NCBI RefSeq assembly: GCF_900637295.1
Contig: NZ_LR134363.1
Span: 2,976,001-3,040,000, forward strand
DNA length: 64,000 nt
Direction of reading: 5' to 3'
Origin: Actinomyces slackii
GTDB taxonomy: Bacteria > Actinomycetota > Actinomycetes > Actinomycetales > Actinomycetaceae
The notes beneath the pieces are model-generated. The model was not told the origin of the DNA. It did no database searches and worked only from the letters and a program-made list of their open reading frames with translations. Numbering within the stretch: position 1 is the first letter of the stretch; every line of letters starts with the position of its first letter. Below are positions 32,913-42,426 of the stretch, piece after piece. A program made the position numbers and the translations under genes.

Positions 32913-34247
32913 ATGCGGATCCTGCACACCTCGGACTGGCACCTGGGCCGGACCTTCCACGGCCGGGTGCTCGACGACGCCCACGCCGCCTTCGCCGACC
33001 ACCTCGTCGAGCTGGTCGCCGCGGAGAGCATCGACGCGGTGGTCATCTCCGGGGATGTGTACGACCGTGCCATCCCGCCCACCGAGTCCGTCCGGCTCCT
33101 GGATGACACGCTGCGGCGCCTGTCCGATCGCACCCGCGTGGTCCTGACCCCCGGCAATCACGACTCCGCCCGGCGCCTGGGGTTCGGCGCGGACCTGCTG
33201 CGCGAGGGACTGACCATTCGGGCCCGCGTGCAGAGCCTGGACCGCGGCATCCTCCTGCCCGACGCCGATGGCCGCGATGCCCTCATCGTCCACGCCCTGC
33301 CCTACCTGGATCCGGATGCCGCACGGGAGTCCCTCCCTCCCCTGCTCGCCCAGCGCCTCGGTGAGCGGATCACCCCTGAGGCCGACGGCGAGGGTCTCGA
33401 CGGCGCTCAGGCTGACGACCTCCCCGGCCGCACCGCCCCACTGCCCCGCTCCCACGAGGCCGTCGTCTCAGCCGCGCTGCGGCTCGTGGCACCGGACCTG
33501 GTGCGGCTGCGGACGGGCCGGACCACCCGCCTGCCCAGCCTGCTCATGGCCCACGCCTTCGTCGTCGGCGGTCAGGCCAGCGATTCCGAGCGCGACATCC
33601 GCGTGGGGGGCGTCGACTCCGTGCCGGCGGGCGTGTTCACGAGCCTCGGCGGATCGGAGCATGCCGGGGCCAGCGGCGGCCTGGACTACGTCGCCCTGGG
33701 CCACCTCCACCGTCCCCAGGAGCTCGCGCGCCCCGCCGGTCCAGGCGGCGCGCCCGGACCGCGCCTGGTCTACAGCGGCTCCCCTCTGCCCTTCTCCTTC
33801 GATGACACCGGGGCCAAGTCCTCCACCATCGTGAGTCTCGGGCCCAGCGGCGTGGAGTCCCTGGAGCGCGTGCCGGTGCCTCTCACCCATCGCGTGACCA
33901 CTGTGCGGGGCACCATGGACGAGCTCCTGTCCCCGGCTCATGACGGGGCCGTCGGGGCCTGGGTGCGGGTGATCCTCACCGGTGAGCGCCCACCCGGCGC
34001 GCTGGCCACGCTCAAGGAGCGCTTTCCCACCCTTCTGGCCTTCAGCCACGAGGCGCCCCCGCGTCCGCAGCGCGAGCGGGTCACCGTCACCTCCGCCATC
34101 GACCCCATGAGCGTCACCGCCGCCTTCCTGGAGGACGTCACGGGCCGGCGCGCCCATGAGGATGAGCTGGCAGTCCTGCGCCGCGCCTACGAGGCCGCGC
34201 GCGCTGACCACCACGGGCGCCGGGCGGCCACAAGGAGCGCGCGATGA
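32913..34247 (+). CDS. sbcD: Exonuclease SbcD subunit
   Basis: 444 residues. This is the Mre11-like nuclease that, with SbcC, cuts DNA hairpins and processes double-strand ends. Metal-binding motifs are TSDWHLGR (7-14), SGDVYDR, PGNHDSARR, LMAHAFV and ALGHLHRPQ. The ATG at 32913 follows GAGGGTGAGG. It overlaps sbcC by four bases (ATGA). A cell carrying several long palindromes, as here, is a natural substrate context for this enzyme. Confidence 0.95.
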   Translation: MRILHTSDWHLGRTFHGRVLDDAHAAFADHLVELVAAESIDAVVISGDVYDRAIPPTESVRLLDDTLRRLSDRTRVVLTPGNHDSARRLGFGADLLREGLTIRARVQSLDRGILLPDADGRDALIVHALPYLDPDAARESLPPLLAQRLGERITPEADGEGLDGAQADDLPGRTAPLPRSHEAVVSAALRLVAPDLVRLRTGRTTRLPSLLMAHAFVVGGQASDSERDIRVGGVDSVPAGVFTSLGGSEHAGASGGLDYVALGHLHRPQELARPAGPGGAPGPRLVYSGSPLPFSFDDTGAKSSTIVSLGPSGVESLERVPVPLTHRVTTVRGTMDELLSPAHDGAVGAWVRVILTGERPPGALATLKERFPTLLAFSHEAPPRPQRERVTVTSAIDPMSVTAAFLEDVTGRRAHEDELAVLRRAYEAARADHHGRRAATRSAR

Positions 34248-37200
34248 GGATCCACTCGCTGACCATGACCGCGATCGGGCCCTACCCGGGCACCGAGCGG
34301 ATCGACTTCGACGCCTTCGGCGACTCGGGGCGCTTCCTGCTCACCGGACCAACCGGCTCGGGGAAGACCACGATCATCGATGCCATCGTCTTCGCCCTGT
34401 ACGGCTCCGTGGCGGACTCGGAGGACTCCTCCAAGGACCGCATCCGCTCCACCCTCGCCTCCCCGGAGGTGGCCAGCGTCGTCGAGCTCGTGTTCTCCAC
34501 GGGCTCGGGCATCTACCGCGTGCGGCGCACCCCCGCCTACGAGCGCGCCAAGAAGCGCGGGACCGGGACCACCACCCAGGGAGCCACCGTCAAGCTCTGG
34601 CGCCTGTCCTCAGTCCACGGCGATGCCCTCGATGATCCGGTCACGCGCGCCGAGGAGGCCGGGGCGGAGATCACCCGCGCCGTGGGCCTGAGCAGGGAGC
34701 AGTTCACGCAGACCGTGGTGCTCCCCCAGGGGAAGTTCGCCCGCTTCCTGCGCTCCCCCTCCGCCGAGCGCCAGGAGCTTCTGCGCGACGTCTTCGGCAC
34801 CGGCCTCTACCAGCGGATCGAGCAGCAGCTCGCCGAGGACGCGGGCGCCGAGCGCAAGCGGGTCGAGGCGGCTCGTGCCGCCCTGGCCTCGGCAGGCGCG
34901 CAGCTCGCCGCTCTGCCCCAGACCCAGGCCGTCGGACTCGCCGGGGAGACCACCGAGGCGCTCATGCCGCGCCAGGCAGCGCCCGACCCGACCGCGATGC
35001 GCCAGTCGGCGCAGGCCCTCCAGGAGGCCTCCGCCGCGCGCGTGGAGGAGGCGGGTCAGCGCCGTGCGACCGCCGCCGAGCAGGAGCGAGGCGCCCGAGA
35101 GGCGCTGGATGCCGCGCACAGCACGCATGCGGCGCTCGAGCGGCGGGCCGAGCTCCTGGCCGAGCAGGCCGAGCTCGCCAAGCGGCAGGAGCAGGACGCC
35201 GAAAGCGCCGCGCGCCTGGAGGTCGCCGAGCGCGCCGCCCGGGTGGTGCCCGCACTGGACGCGGCCTGCCGCGCCTCCTCCACGGCCGGGAAGGCGCTGC
35301 AGGCACTGCGGGCTCGCCTGGGCGGGCCCGACGACGATGCCCCCGCGCATGTGGCAGCCCTGCACCTGCGGACCGCGGACGCCGCAGCGCCCCTGCTCGC
35401 CCAGACCGAGGCGGCATGGCAGCGACTGGGGGAGGCGATGCGCAGCGACGAGCCCCACGGGCCGGCGGATCCCGCCCCAGCGCCGGGCGCAGGTGCCGTA
35501 CCGCATGGCCCGTCCGCTCCAGGAGGCCCTGAGGCGGGAGCGGGCATCGAGGCGCCCACCGCCCTGGAGGAGCTGGCCGCCGGCCTCGCCCAGGAGGAGG
35601 GGGAGCTGGTCGCCCTGGCGCGCATCGAGGCGGGCCTGTCCGAGCGGCGATCCGAGGCGGAGGAGCTTCACGCCTCGCTGGGGCCGATGCAGGCACGCGT
35701 CAAGGCCATTGACGAGGAGCTCACCGTCACCTGGCCCCAGGAGGCGGAGCGCCTCCGTGGACAGGTCGAGGGGGCGCAGGAGGCAGGAGCCCGGATCGAT
35801 GGCCTTGTCGCAGCCGAGGAGGCGGCTGCCTCCCGTGATAAGGCGGCGCGCTCGGTTCCCTCGCTCCTTAAGCAGGCGGCGGCCAGGAAGGATGCCCTGC
35901 TGGCAGCCGCCGAGCACGCCCGCGAGGCCGCTCAGCGGGTCCTGGCCACCCGAAGCTCCTGGATCTCCTCCACCTCCGGGACCCTGGCAGGTGAGCTCCG
36001 CGACGGCGAGCCCTGTCCGGTCTGCGGCGCCACCGAGCACCCCTCCCCCGCCACCATCGCGAGCGATGGGCCCACCACTCGGGCGGATATCGAGGCCGCC
36101 GAGGAGGCCTCCAGGTCCGCGGCGGACGCCCTGGACCTCGCCCGCCGCGAGCACGACGCCGCCGAGCACGCCCGAGACCGGGCCGAGCGGGAGGCCGAGG
36201 GCGCCTCCCCCGAGGAGGCTGCCGCCGCTCTCGCCCAGGCGCGGGCCGCGCTGAGGCAGGCCCGTGAGCGCGCCGCCTCGCTGAGTAGTCTGCGCGCACT
36301 CCTGAGGCAGCATGAGGACCGGGCGCGATCCCTGCGCGAGGAGCAGTCCCGCCTTCAGGCCCGCATGGCGGAGGTGGCCGAGCGGGTCAAGGCCATGCGC
36401 GAGGCCCACGACGCCGACCTCGCCGCCTGCCAGGATGCCCGCGGACACTGGCCGTCAATCGCCGCGCGCCGCCAGGACCTGCGCCTGGCAGCAGCCGAGG
36501 CCCACAGCGTCGCGGGCGCCGTGTCCAAGGCCCGAGGAGCCTTCGAGGATGCGGAGCAGGCCCTCCACGAGGCGATGTCCGCACTGAGGAGCGAGGGATT
36601 CGCATGCCAGAGCGCGGCCCGCGAGGCCGCCCTTGCGGCGGGCGAGCTGGACTCACTGAGGAAGGCGGTGACCGAGGCCGCTGCGCAGCGCACGCGCGTC
36701 GCCCAGGAGTTGGCCGCCCCACGAATCGCCGCCCTGTCGGAGGATCACCAGGACCCCCTGCCCGCGGCGCGCGAGGCCCATGATGCCGCCACGACCACGC
36801 TCCGCCAGGCGGCCGACGTCGCATCCCGGGCCGAAGAGGCCCATCGCCAGGTGGAGGCAGCGGCGGCCGCGGTCGCCGCTGCGGCGGGGGACTATGAAGC
36901 AGTCATCGGAGATGCCGCGACCCTCCTGAACGTGGCCGACCTGGCCAGGGGCAACAATCCGGCGAGCACGCCACTGTCCTCCTGGGTGCTGCTCAGCCGC
37001 TTCGAGGAGGTCCTGGTCTTCGCCAATGAGCGCCTGACCCAGATCTCCTCGGGGCGCTACGAGCTCATCCGAGTCGATGACGAGTCCGGGTCCCGCGCCC
37101 ACCGCAAGGGCCTGGGGCTCGCCGTCGTCGATCACCTCGACGAGCACGGCCGGGGGCGCGCCCGTGACCCCAAGACCCTGTCCGGCGGGGAGACCTTCTA

Positions 37201-37474
37201 CGTCTCACTGTCGCTGGCACTGGCGCTGGCCGACGTGGTGAGCGCCGAGTCCGGCGGGGTCAGTCTCGACACCCTGTTCATCGACGAGGGCTTCGGCACT
37301 CTCGATCCCGCCACCCTGAGCGCGGTCATGGCGCAGATCGACCAACTGCGCCAAGGCGGACGGACCGTCGGCCTCGTCTCCCATGTCGCCGAGCTGCGCG
37401 AGCAGATCCCGGACCGCATCACTGTGCGCCGCACCGACCAGGGCGGCTCAACCCTGGCCATCACCGGCTCGTGA
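34244..37474 (+). CDS. sbcC: Exonuclease SbcC subunit (SMC/Rad50-like ATPase)
   Basis: 1076 residues. Walker A is GPTGSGKTT (35-43). Long Ala/Glu/Arg-rich coiled-coil arms surround a zinc hook CPVC (C591, C594) followed by GATEHP. The C-terminus has the signature LSGGETFYVSLSLALAL and Walker B LFIDEGFGTLDP. It pairs with SbcD as an ATP-driven DNA end-processing machine. Arms contain a Pro/Gly-rich insertion near residues 400-430. Confidence 0.95.
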   Translation: MRIHSLTMTAIGPYPGTERIDFDAFGDSGRFLLTGPTGSGKTTIIDAIVFALYGSVADSEDSSKDRIRSTLASPEVASVVELVFSTGSGIYRVRRTPAYERAKKRGTGTTTQGATVKLWRLSSVHGDALDDPVTRAEEAGAEITRAVGLSREQFTQTVVLPQGKFARFLRSPSAERQELLRDVFGTGLYQRIEQQLAEDAGAERKRVEAARAALASAGAQLAALPQTQAVGLAGETTEALMPRQAAPDPTAMRQSAQALQEASAARVEEAGQRRATAAEQERGAREALDAAHSTHAALERRAELLAEQAELAKRQEQDAESAARLEVAERAARVVPALDAACRASSTAGKALQALRARLGGPDDDAPAHVAALHLRTADAAAPLLAQTEAAWQRLGEAMRSDEPHGPADPAPAPGAGAVPHGPSAPGGPEAGAGIEAPTALEELAAGLAQEEGELVALARIEAGLSERRSEAEELHASLGPMQARVKAIDEELTVTWPQEAERLRGQVEGAQEAGARIDGLVAAEEAAASRDKAARSVPSLLKQAAARKDALLAAAEHAREAAQRVLATRSSWISSTSGTLAGELRDGEPCPVCGATEHPSPATIASDGPTTRADIEAAEEASRSAADALDLARREHDAAEHARDRAEREAEGASPEEAAAALAQARAALRQARERAASLSSLRALLRQHEDRARSLREEQSRLQARMAEVAERVKAMREAHDADLAACQDARGHWPSIAARRQDLRLAAAEAHSVAGAVSKARGAFEDAEQALHEAMSALRSEGFACQSAAREAALAAGELDSLRKAVTEAAAQRTRVAQELAAPRIAALSEDHQDPLPAAREAHDAATTTLRQAADVASRAEEAHRQVEAAAAAVAAAAGDYEAVIGDAATLLNVADLARGNNPASTPLSSWVLLSRFEEVLVFANERLTQISSGRYELIRVDDESGSRAHRKGLGLAVVDHLDEHGRGRARDPKTLSGGETFYVSLSLALALADVVSAESGGVSLDTLFIDEGFGTLDPATLSAVMAQIDQLRQGGRTVGLVSHVAELREQIPDRITVRRTDQGGSTLAITGS

Positions 37475-37519
37475 CGGGGCCGCTGGCGGCGCCGGGCGAG
37501 GCAGGCCCGTCGAGGCCCA

Positions 37520-37990
37520 TCAGACCCCCAGCTCGTGGGCCAGGGCCTGGCGCTCGACGACGTCGTACCACAGCAGATCCGCCTCGGCGGCCCGCTCGAA
37601 GGCCTCCTCGTCCCCGGTACGGGCCGCCCGCACGTCCTCCTCCGCCTGAGGATCGTCAACCAGGATCGCGGCCACCTCCTCCCAGGCCACCGGGGCGCCC
37701 ACCGCCACAGTCCCCGGCAGGGTCTCCTCGTCAACGGCGAGCTCGCCCACCACCTGGTCGTCCACATCGGCGGCGATCACCAGGCGCCGGTCCGCCAGCC
37801 CCTCAGCGCCGGGCTCGGCCAGCAGCATCACGGAGGCGTCGGCGGCGCACAGGGAGGCCGAGACCTCCAGGCCCTCCTCATCCTCCTCAGGCAGCGCCCT
37901 GGCCAGGGCCTGGGTGGCGGCGTGGGCGTGGCGGGCGGAGATGGCCTCGGCACGCAGATCGGCGGCCGTGGCGGGCAGATAGATGCGCAT
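37520..37990 (-). CDS. DUF6912 family protein
   Basis: 156 residues starting MRIYLPATAADL, the usual opening of this actinobacterial family of unknown function. It is acidic and Glu/Ala-rich in the centre and ends ERQALAHELGV. The start at 37990 is set by the family N-terminus. It converges on sbcC and lies downstream of the palindromic element at 38013. Confidence 0.75.
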   Translation of the reverse strand: MRIYLPATAADLRAEAISARHAHAATQALARALPEEDEEGLEVSASLCAADASVMLLAEPGAEGLADRRLVIAADVDDQVVGELAVDEETLPGTVAVGAPVAWEEVAAILVDDPQAEEDVRAARTGDEEAFERAAEADLLWYDVVERQALAHELGV

Positions 37991-38012
37991 GCCCCAAGTG
38001 TGCGCCCCACCT

Positions 38013-38087
38013 GCGCCGAGATCGACATTTTCCGCCGAGGTCGACGTCGTCGGTGTCGATCTCGGCGGGAAATGTCGATCTCGGCGC
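38013..38087. repeat. Long near-perfect palindromic element
   Basis: 33-bp arms with two mismatches around a 9-nt loop. Each arm contains two copies of GCCGAGrTCGAC separated by a TTTTCC-type spacer. The same plan is found at 60191-60263. It lies between two minus-strand genes, so it may terminate the upstream one. Confidence 0.7.
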
Positions 38088-38103
38088 CAGGGCAAGGCGG
38101 CGG

Positions 38104-39828
38104 TCAGCCCGGTGGCGGCGGGGGCGGAGGAGGCGCGTCGGCGCCATGGCGGGCCCGCCTGCCGTGGCGCCCCGGATCCGCCGTGGCCCGCCGTCCCCTG
38201 CGCTGGACGGGCTGCCCCTGCTGGGAGCCCCTGGCGCGCCGGTCCCGCGCCGCGTCCCGCCTCTGGCGACGACGGCGCTTGCGGCGGGTCAGCTCCACCG
38301 CCGCGGCACTCGGATCGATCCGGTCGACGAGCTCGGCCAGCGCCCGGCCCAGGGCACTGGTGGGCGCCGCCCCCAGGACGCTCGCCCCCTCCAGCAGGCA
38401 GCGGTCGGCAGCCGACCAGTCCTCGGGAAGCAGGGTGATGTCGCTGATCCCGCCGAACCGTCCCATGGCCTCGCGAACAGCCTCCTGGGGCGAGGGCCCG
38501 GCCGCTGAGGCCCGCACTCGGTTGACCACCACCTCCATGCGCCCAGGCGGGACGGCCTCGGCATGCAGATCGCCCACGAGTTGGAGGAGCCGGCGCACAC
38601 CGATGGGATCGGCCCCACCGACGACGACCACGACATCGGCATGCGCCAGCAGCTCGGCCGCCACCGCCCCGCGCCCGGGCTCCAGGGTGAAGTCGTCGAC
38701 ATCGTCGTCGATCAGGCCCCCGGCCACGTCCACCACCGTCCAGGCGGTCATCCGCCGGCACTGGAGCCAGAGCTCCTTCATGGAGGCCGGCGGCAGCTCG
38801 CGCCAGCGCCCCGCCCGCCCCAGCCCGGCCAGGAGGTGGACATCCTGGGCCACCGGGATGAGCAGCTTGGCCAGGCCCTCGCGATCCAGGCGCCCGTGGG
38901 TGGCCAGGCGCGCGGCACCGGCCAGGGCCGAGGAGTCGTCGGGCAGGCCGAGGAGCTGGACCAGGCAGGGGGCCTCGATATCGGCATCCACGAGGATGGC
39001 GCCGCCCACGCGCGCCAGGCCGTGAGCCAGTGAGGCGGCGATGGTCGAGCGCCCCGGCGCCCCGTGAGTTCCCCACACCACGACCAGTCGTCCCTCAGGC
39101 TCCCCCGGTGCCTGAGGGGCGGGCCATGGCCCGGCAGACCGATCCTCGAGATGAGCCGGGCCCATCGCCGGGGCAGCCGGAGCGGCCGGGTCATCCGGGC
39201 CGACCGGACTGGCCCCGGAGCCCGGCAGGCCCGGCTCGGCGGCGGGCATCTGCCACAGCTCCTCCAGCCACGCGGTCTGCTCGGCCGTGCTGGCCCCAGC
39301 GGGCTCAGGCGTCCCGCCGCCAGGTGCCCCCGGCCCCGCCGGACCGCGCTCGGGACCGGGCGCCGGCGCCTGCCACGGCTCGGCGGGCCCACCGGCGATG
39401 GGCCCGGCCCGGCCGGGATCACCGAACCCGGGAGCCGGAGGAGCCTCGGGGGCATGAGACCGGGGCCCGGTGGCCTGAGGGGGCTGGCGGATGAGCGCCT
39501 GGAGCACCGCGCGGATCCGCGCCGGGTCAGCATCCCGACGCTCCACCGGCCATCCGGTGGAGCGCCATCGCTCCTGGTCATGGCTGTCCACCAGGAGCAG
39601 GCCGCGCAGGCCGGCCCTGTCCAGGCGCTCCAGAACGGTGCGGTCGATCTCCTCAAAGCCCGTGTCCATGACGACGATCGAGGCCAGTCCGGCCATGCCC
39701 GCTGAGAGGAGCTCGGGAAGATCGGCGCATCTGCGCACGACGCTCATCCCGCTTCCCGGCTGGTTGAGGGCCCGCAGGATCTGGGCGTCCTCACCGCTGA
39801 GCGCCAGCAGGATGCCGACCCCGGTCAT
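38104..39828 (-). CDS. CpaE/MinD-like P-loop ATPase
   Basis: 574 residues. Residues 1-115 resemble a receiver-like pseudo domain. Residues 116-245 are a Pro/Gly/Ala-rich linker. Residues 246-510 are a MinD/ParA-type ATPase domain. The Walker A position reads GTHGAPGRST (253-262), with Arg260 where the deviant Walker A has Lys; VDADIEAP follows. The C-terminus is basic, then poly-Pro. Such proteins occur with Flp/Tad pilus assembly or cell-division genes. The start codon overlaps the stop of the SAF-domain gene by one base. Confidence 0.7.
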   Translation of the reverse strand: MTGVGILLALSGEDAQILRALNQPGSGMSVVRRCADLPELLSAGMAGLASIVVMDTGFEEIDRTVLERLDRAGLRGLLLVDSHDQERWRSTGWPVERRDADPARIRAVLQALIRQPPQATGPRSHAPEAPPAPGFGDPGRAGPIAGGPAEPWQAPAPGPERGPAGPGAPGGGTPEPAGASTAEQTAWLEELWQMPAAEPGLPGSGASPVGPDDPAAPAAPAMGPAHLEDRSAGPWPAPQAPGEPEGRLVVVWGTHGAPGRSTIAASLAHGLARVGGAILVDADIEAPCLVQLLGLPDDSSALAGAARLATHGRLDREGLAKLLIPVAQDVHLLAGLGRAGRWRELPPASMKELWLQCRRMTAWTVVDVAGGLIDDDVDDFTLEPGRGAVAAELLAHADVVVVVGGADPIGVRRLLQLVGDLHAEAVPPGRMEVVVNRVRASAAGPSPQEAVREAMGRFGGISDITLLPEDWSAADRCLLEGASVLGAAPTSALGRALAELVDRIDPSAAAVELTRRKRRRRQRRDAARDRRARGSQQGQPVQRRGRRATADPGRHGRRARHGADAPPPPPPPPG

Positions 39829-40502
39829 CAGGGGGCCTCCTGCCCCGTGGGCACCAGCACCAGGGCGCCATCCTTGGCCACCGCGCCGAGCACCTCATCG
39901 AGGGAGTCCTGCGGGACGCGCACCTCCACTCCGGTGCTGGGGCCTCCCAGCAGCCCGGTGCTGGCCTCACCGACCTTGGCGATGACCAGTCCCTGAGCCA
40001 CCATGACCGCGCCGGACTGCGCCTCATCGCCCCTGACGCCCTCATCCGGCAGGAGCCACAGGTCCACATAGTCCCCGGTCCCCGTGGTCGAGGGCAGGGT
40101 GGCGGCGACGTCGAGCACCACGGCGCGCAGGCCCAGGTCCTGCGCCGAGCCGATGGCCGAGCGGGGCAGCAGCTCGCCAGCGGTCATCGACCGCGTGGCC
40201 ACGGCCCCCTGCGGCAGGGAGCCCGCCTCAACGTAGGCCCCTGTGCCGGGGTGGGAGGCGACCAGGGTGAGCACCCCGTCAGCGGTCAGATCGGTGCCGG
40301 GCGCCACATCCTGGCTCAGGACGTAGACGTCGGTGGTGTCAGCTGCGGCGGCGACCGCCCAGCCGCCCAGGGCCACCGCGGCCCCCACCAGTGCGATGCC
40401 GCCGGAGAGCCGGGGGTCCTTCCAGGCCGGCCTGCGCCAGCGGGCAGAGGCCGGTGCTGGGGACTGGGAGCGCCTGGGTGCGGCGCGACGCGATGTGCTC
40501 AT
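39828..40502 (-). CDS. SAF-domain membrane protein (CpaB/FlgA-like)
   Basis: 224 residues. A basic N-terminus (1-40) is followed by one hydrophobic segment (about 44-64) and an extracytoplasmic SAF domain (DVAPGTDLTADGVLTLVA ... LPRSAIGSAQDLG). SAF proteins include CpaB of Flp pili. ATG 40502 has GGAGG upstream. It is translationally coupled to the ATPase downstream. No other tad/flp gene lies nearby, so a pilus role is uncertain. Confidence 0.72.
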   Translation of the reverse strand: MSTSRRAAPRRSQSPAPASARWRRPAWKDPRLSGGIALVGAAVALGGWAVAAAADTTDVYVLSQDVAPGTDLTADGVLTLVASHPGTGAYVEAGSLPQGAVATRSMTAGELLPRSAIGSAQDLGLRAVVLDVAATLPSTTGTGDYVDLWLLPDEGVRGDEAQSGAVMVAQGLVIAKVGEASTGLLGGPSTGVEVRVPQDSLDEVLGAVAKDGALVLVPTGQEAP

Positions 40503-40629
40503 GGGGATCCTCCTCGATCTCCACAGGTCAGGGACCATAGGGCATGGTCCGTACGACTTGGAGAGACAAGATTATCCACAGACTCGTTTAGGTATGGCGG
40601 TTTTGGCGAAGCGGTGGGATGATCGTGTC

Positions 40630-40851
40630 ATGACCGCACGATTCCTCACCATCGCCGACGTCTCCGAGCAGCTCCAGCTCTCCGCGCAGGCCGTGCGCGC
40701 TCTCATCCGCTCCGGGGACCTGCCAGCCATCCAGGTCGGCGCTCGCAAGCTCTGGCGCATCGAGGACCAGGCGCTGGAGGAGTACATCCAGCGCCAGCTC
40801 GCCTCGACCCGCGCCATGGTGGCTGCGGGCAGCCTCCCCGAGGAGGACTGA
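40630..40851 (+). CDS. BldC-like/excisionase-family DNA-binding protein
   Basis: 73 residues. The helix-turn-helix of the MerR-like BldC family is clear: FLTIADVSEQLQLSAQAVRALIRSGDLPAIQVGARKLWRI. In actinomycetes BldC-type proteins are developmental or metabolic regulators. The ATG at 40630 fits the family start; no strong ribosome binding site is visible. It is divergent from the SAF gene, and the intervening 127 bp must contain both promoters (a TTTAGGTATGG -10-like stretch is near 40588). Confidence 0.8.
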   Translation: MTARFLTIADVSEQLQLSAQAVRALIRSGDLPAIQVGARKLWRIEDQALEEYIQRQLASTRAMVAAGSLPEED

Positions 40852-40866
40852 CTCCCCAGCCCGGCG

Positions 40867-41430
40867 TCATCGAGACCTGATCGCCTCGATGGCCTCGAGC
40901 ATGACGGTCGCGGCCATCGCGCCGCGACCTCGGGAGTTGCGCGCCCGGCCGCCGTACAGGCCCTGCGCGTCCTCCTGAGCGCCGACGACGACGTCCAGAT
41001 GGTCCGAGCCGACCCTCACGATCCTCCCGACCACCTCCCCGGCCGCCAGAATGAGCCTGACCCGCACTCCTCGTCGGGCCAGCTCGCGCAGCAGGGCCCC
41101 CATCCCGGGTCGGTGGCCCCGATCGGCGGGAGCCGGGCCGGGCAGCGCCGCGAGGGTGGCGATCGCTCCCACTGGCACGATGGCCCGCAGCCCGTCACCC
41201 TCATCAATCAGCGCATAGGCGGGCTCGGCTCGCAGCAGCACTCCCTCGACCGGCACTCCCGCACGGGTGCGCAGGTGGAGGCGCGAGCCCACGGCCGCCC
41301 GCAGGCGGTCCCCCACGGCCACGGAGGCGCTCTCCGCCTCGGCGAGCTCGGCGCTGTGGGCCACGAGCTCAGCGCGGCGCTCAGCCTCGAAACGGCTCTC
41401 AACGTCAGCCAGAAGCGCTTCCCAGTCCAT
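40867..41430 (-). CDS. Conserved actinobacterial protein of unknown function
   Basis: 187 residues from ATG 41430 (WEALLADVESRFEAERRAEL). The N-terminal 45 residues are predicted helical, followed by a beta-rich part (LHLRTRAGVPVEGVLLRAEPAYALIDEGDG) and a central VRLILAAGEVVGRIVRVGSDHLDVVVG. Similar proteins in actinobacteria are annotated only as hypothetical or, weakly, Fis-like. It converges with the BldC-like gene with a 15-bp gap. Confidence 0.6.
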   Translation of the reverse strand: MDWEALLADVESRFEAERRAELVAHSAELAEAESASVAVGDRLRAAVGSRLHLRTRAGVPVEGVLLRAEPAYALIDEGDGLRAIVPVGAIATLAALPGPAPADRGHRPGMGALLRELARRGVRVRLILAAGEVVGRIVRVGSDHLDVVVGAQEDAQGLYGGRARNSRGRGAMAATVMLEAIEAIRSR

Positions 41431-41532
41431 GGCGCAAGCCCAGCACACTCATCGCCACCGGTCCACCCGCATCCGCGCCGGGGTCCCTGCCCGGCGCACC
41501 AGGACGACTACTCGAACCACTTTCCGCACCTG

Positions 41533-41568
41533 TTGACAGCCTCGCGCCTTCTGTAGTACATCTATAGA
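41533..41568 (+). promoter_or_regulatory. Candidate promoter of the LysM gene
   Basis: A consensus TTGACA at 41533-41538 is followed by an AT-richer tract TGTAGTACATCTATAGACA. The best -10 is uncertain: TACATC is 18 bp away and TATAGA 24 bp away. Confidence 0.35.
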
Positions 41569-41601
41569 CACCAAACAACATCAACGACGATGGAGATTGG
41601 C

Positions 41602-42393
41602 ATGGGATCATCGACAGCATCTAGCCCTTCGTCACGGGGGCGGGCCCTGGCCTGCCTCCTGGGAATCGCCCTGGCCTCGGGCGCGCTCAGTGCCGTGCTC
41701 GGCCTGGCCGCTCAGGCAGCGGCCCGGGACCTGGCGGCCACGCCCACCGCCTGGTGGGGCATGGGACAGCTCTCCAGCGCCGTGGTCGCCCTGCTCAGTG
41801 GCGCCGGCGCCCTGGCGGCGCTGTGGCATCTGATCTCCGCGCTTGTGGCCCTCAGCGCCCTGCCCCGCCGAGACCGCCACGGGGCCACCGGCCGTCTCCT
41901 GGAGCAGTGGGGCGCACCGCTGGTGCGCCGCATCGTGGCCGGGGCCCTTGTCATCGGCCTGTCCTCCTCCCCGGCCCTGGCCGCTCAGCAGCGGGCCGAC
42001 GACGATCTGGGATGGCAGCCCACATCCTCGGCCCAGTCCGAGCCTCCCGTCGCTCAGTCACCGGAGCAGCCTCCGGAGCAGCCGCCCGCCGGCCAATCCG
42101 ATCCCGCTCGCACCGGGGCAGAGTCGGGCGGGCCGGGCGAGCCGCGGCGCTCGCACTCCCAGCCCTCCCACACCGTTGGCCCCGGGGAGTCGCTGTGGTC
42201 GATCACGGCCGAGCACCTGGCCCCCGGCGTAGGCGATGCCGAGATCGCCCAGGCGTGGCCCGAGCTCTACCGGGCCAATTCCCAGACCATCGGGGACAAC
42301 CCCGGCCTCATCGAGCCGGGAACCGCACTGCGGCTCCCCGACGGGTTCGCCGAGGACCCCACCGCCGATCCGGGCAGCCAGGCCCACCACTGA
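41602..42393 (+). CDS. LysM domain membrane protein
   Basis: 263 residues from ATG 41602, chosen because GGAG lies 6 nt upstream (ATG 41590 has no such site). Three hydrophobic segments (about 16-38, 52-76, 98-118) are followed by a Pro/Ser/Gln-rich linker and one LysM repeat (HTVGPGESLWSITAEHLAPG to PGTALRLP) that should bind peptidoglycan outside the cell. It is followed by the Rv3235-type gene; the BldC-LysM-Rv3235-secA order is common in actinobacteria. Confidence 0.82.
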   Translation: MGSSTASSPSSRGRALACLLGIALASGALSAVLGLAAQAAARDLAATPTAWWGMGQLSSAVVALLSGAGALAALWHLISALVALSALPRRDRHGATGRLLEQWGAPLVRRIVAGALVIGLSSSPALAAQQRADDDLGWQPTSSAQSEPPVAQSPEQPPEQPPAGQSDPARTGAESGGPGEPRRSHSQPSHTVGPGESLWSITAEHLAPGVGDAEIAQAWPELYRANSQTIGDNPGLIEPGTALRLPDGFAEDPTADPGSQAHH

Positions 42394-42426
42394 CCATCAC
42401 CGAGACACCCGACTTCAGGAGCAGAC

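Noticed and set aside
37520..39076. Single 518-codon minus-strand frame covering the DUF6912 gene and upstream sequence
   Set aside because: The upstream part is a shadow of the CpaE-like ATPase in another frame and crosses the palindromic element; the family start is at 37990.
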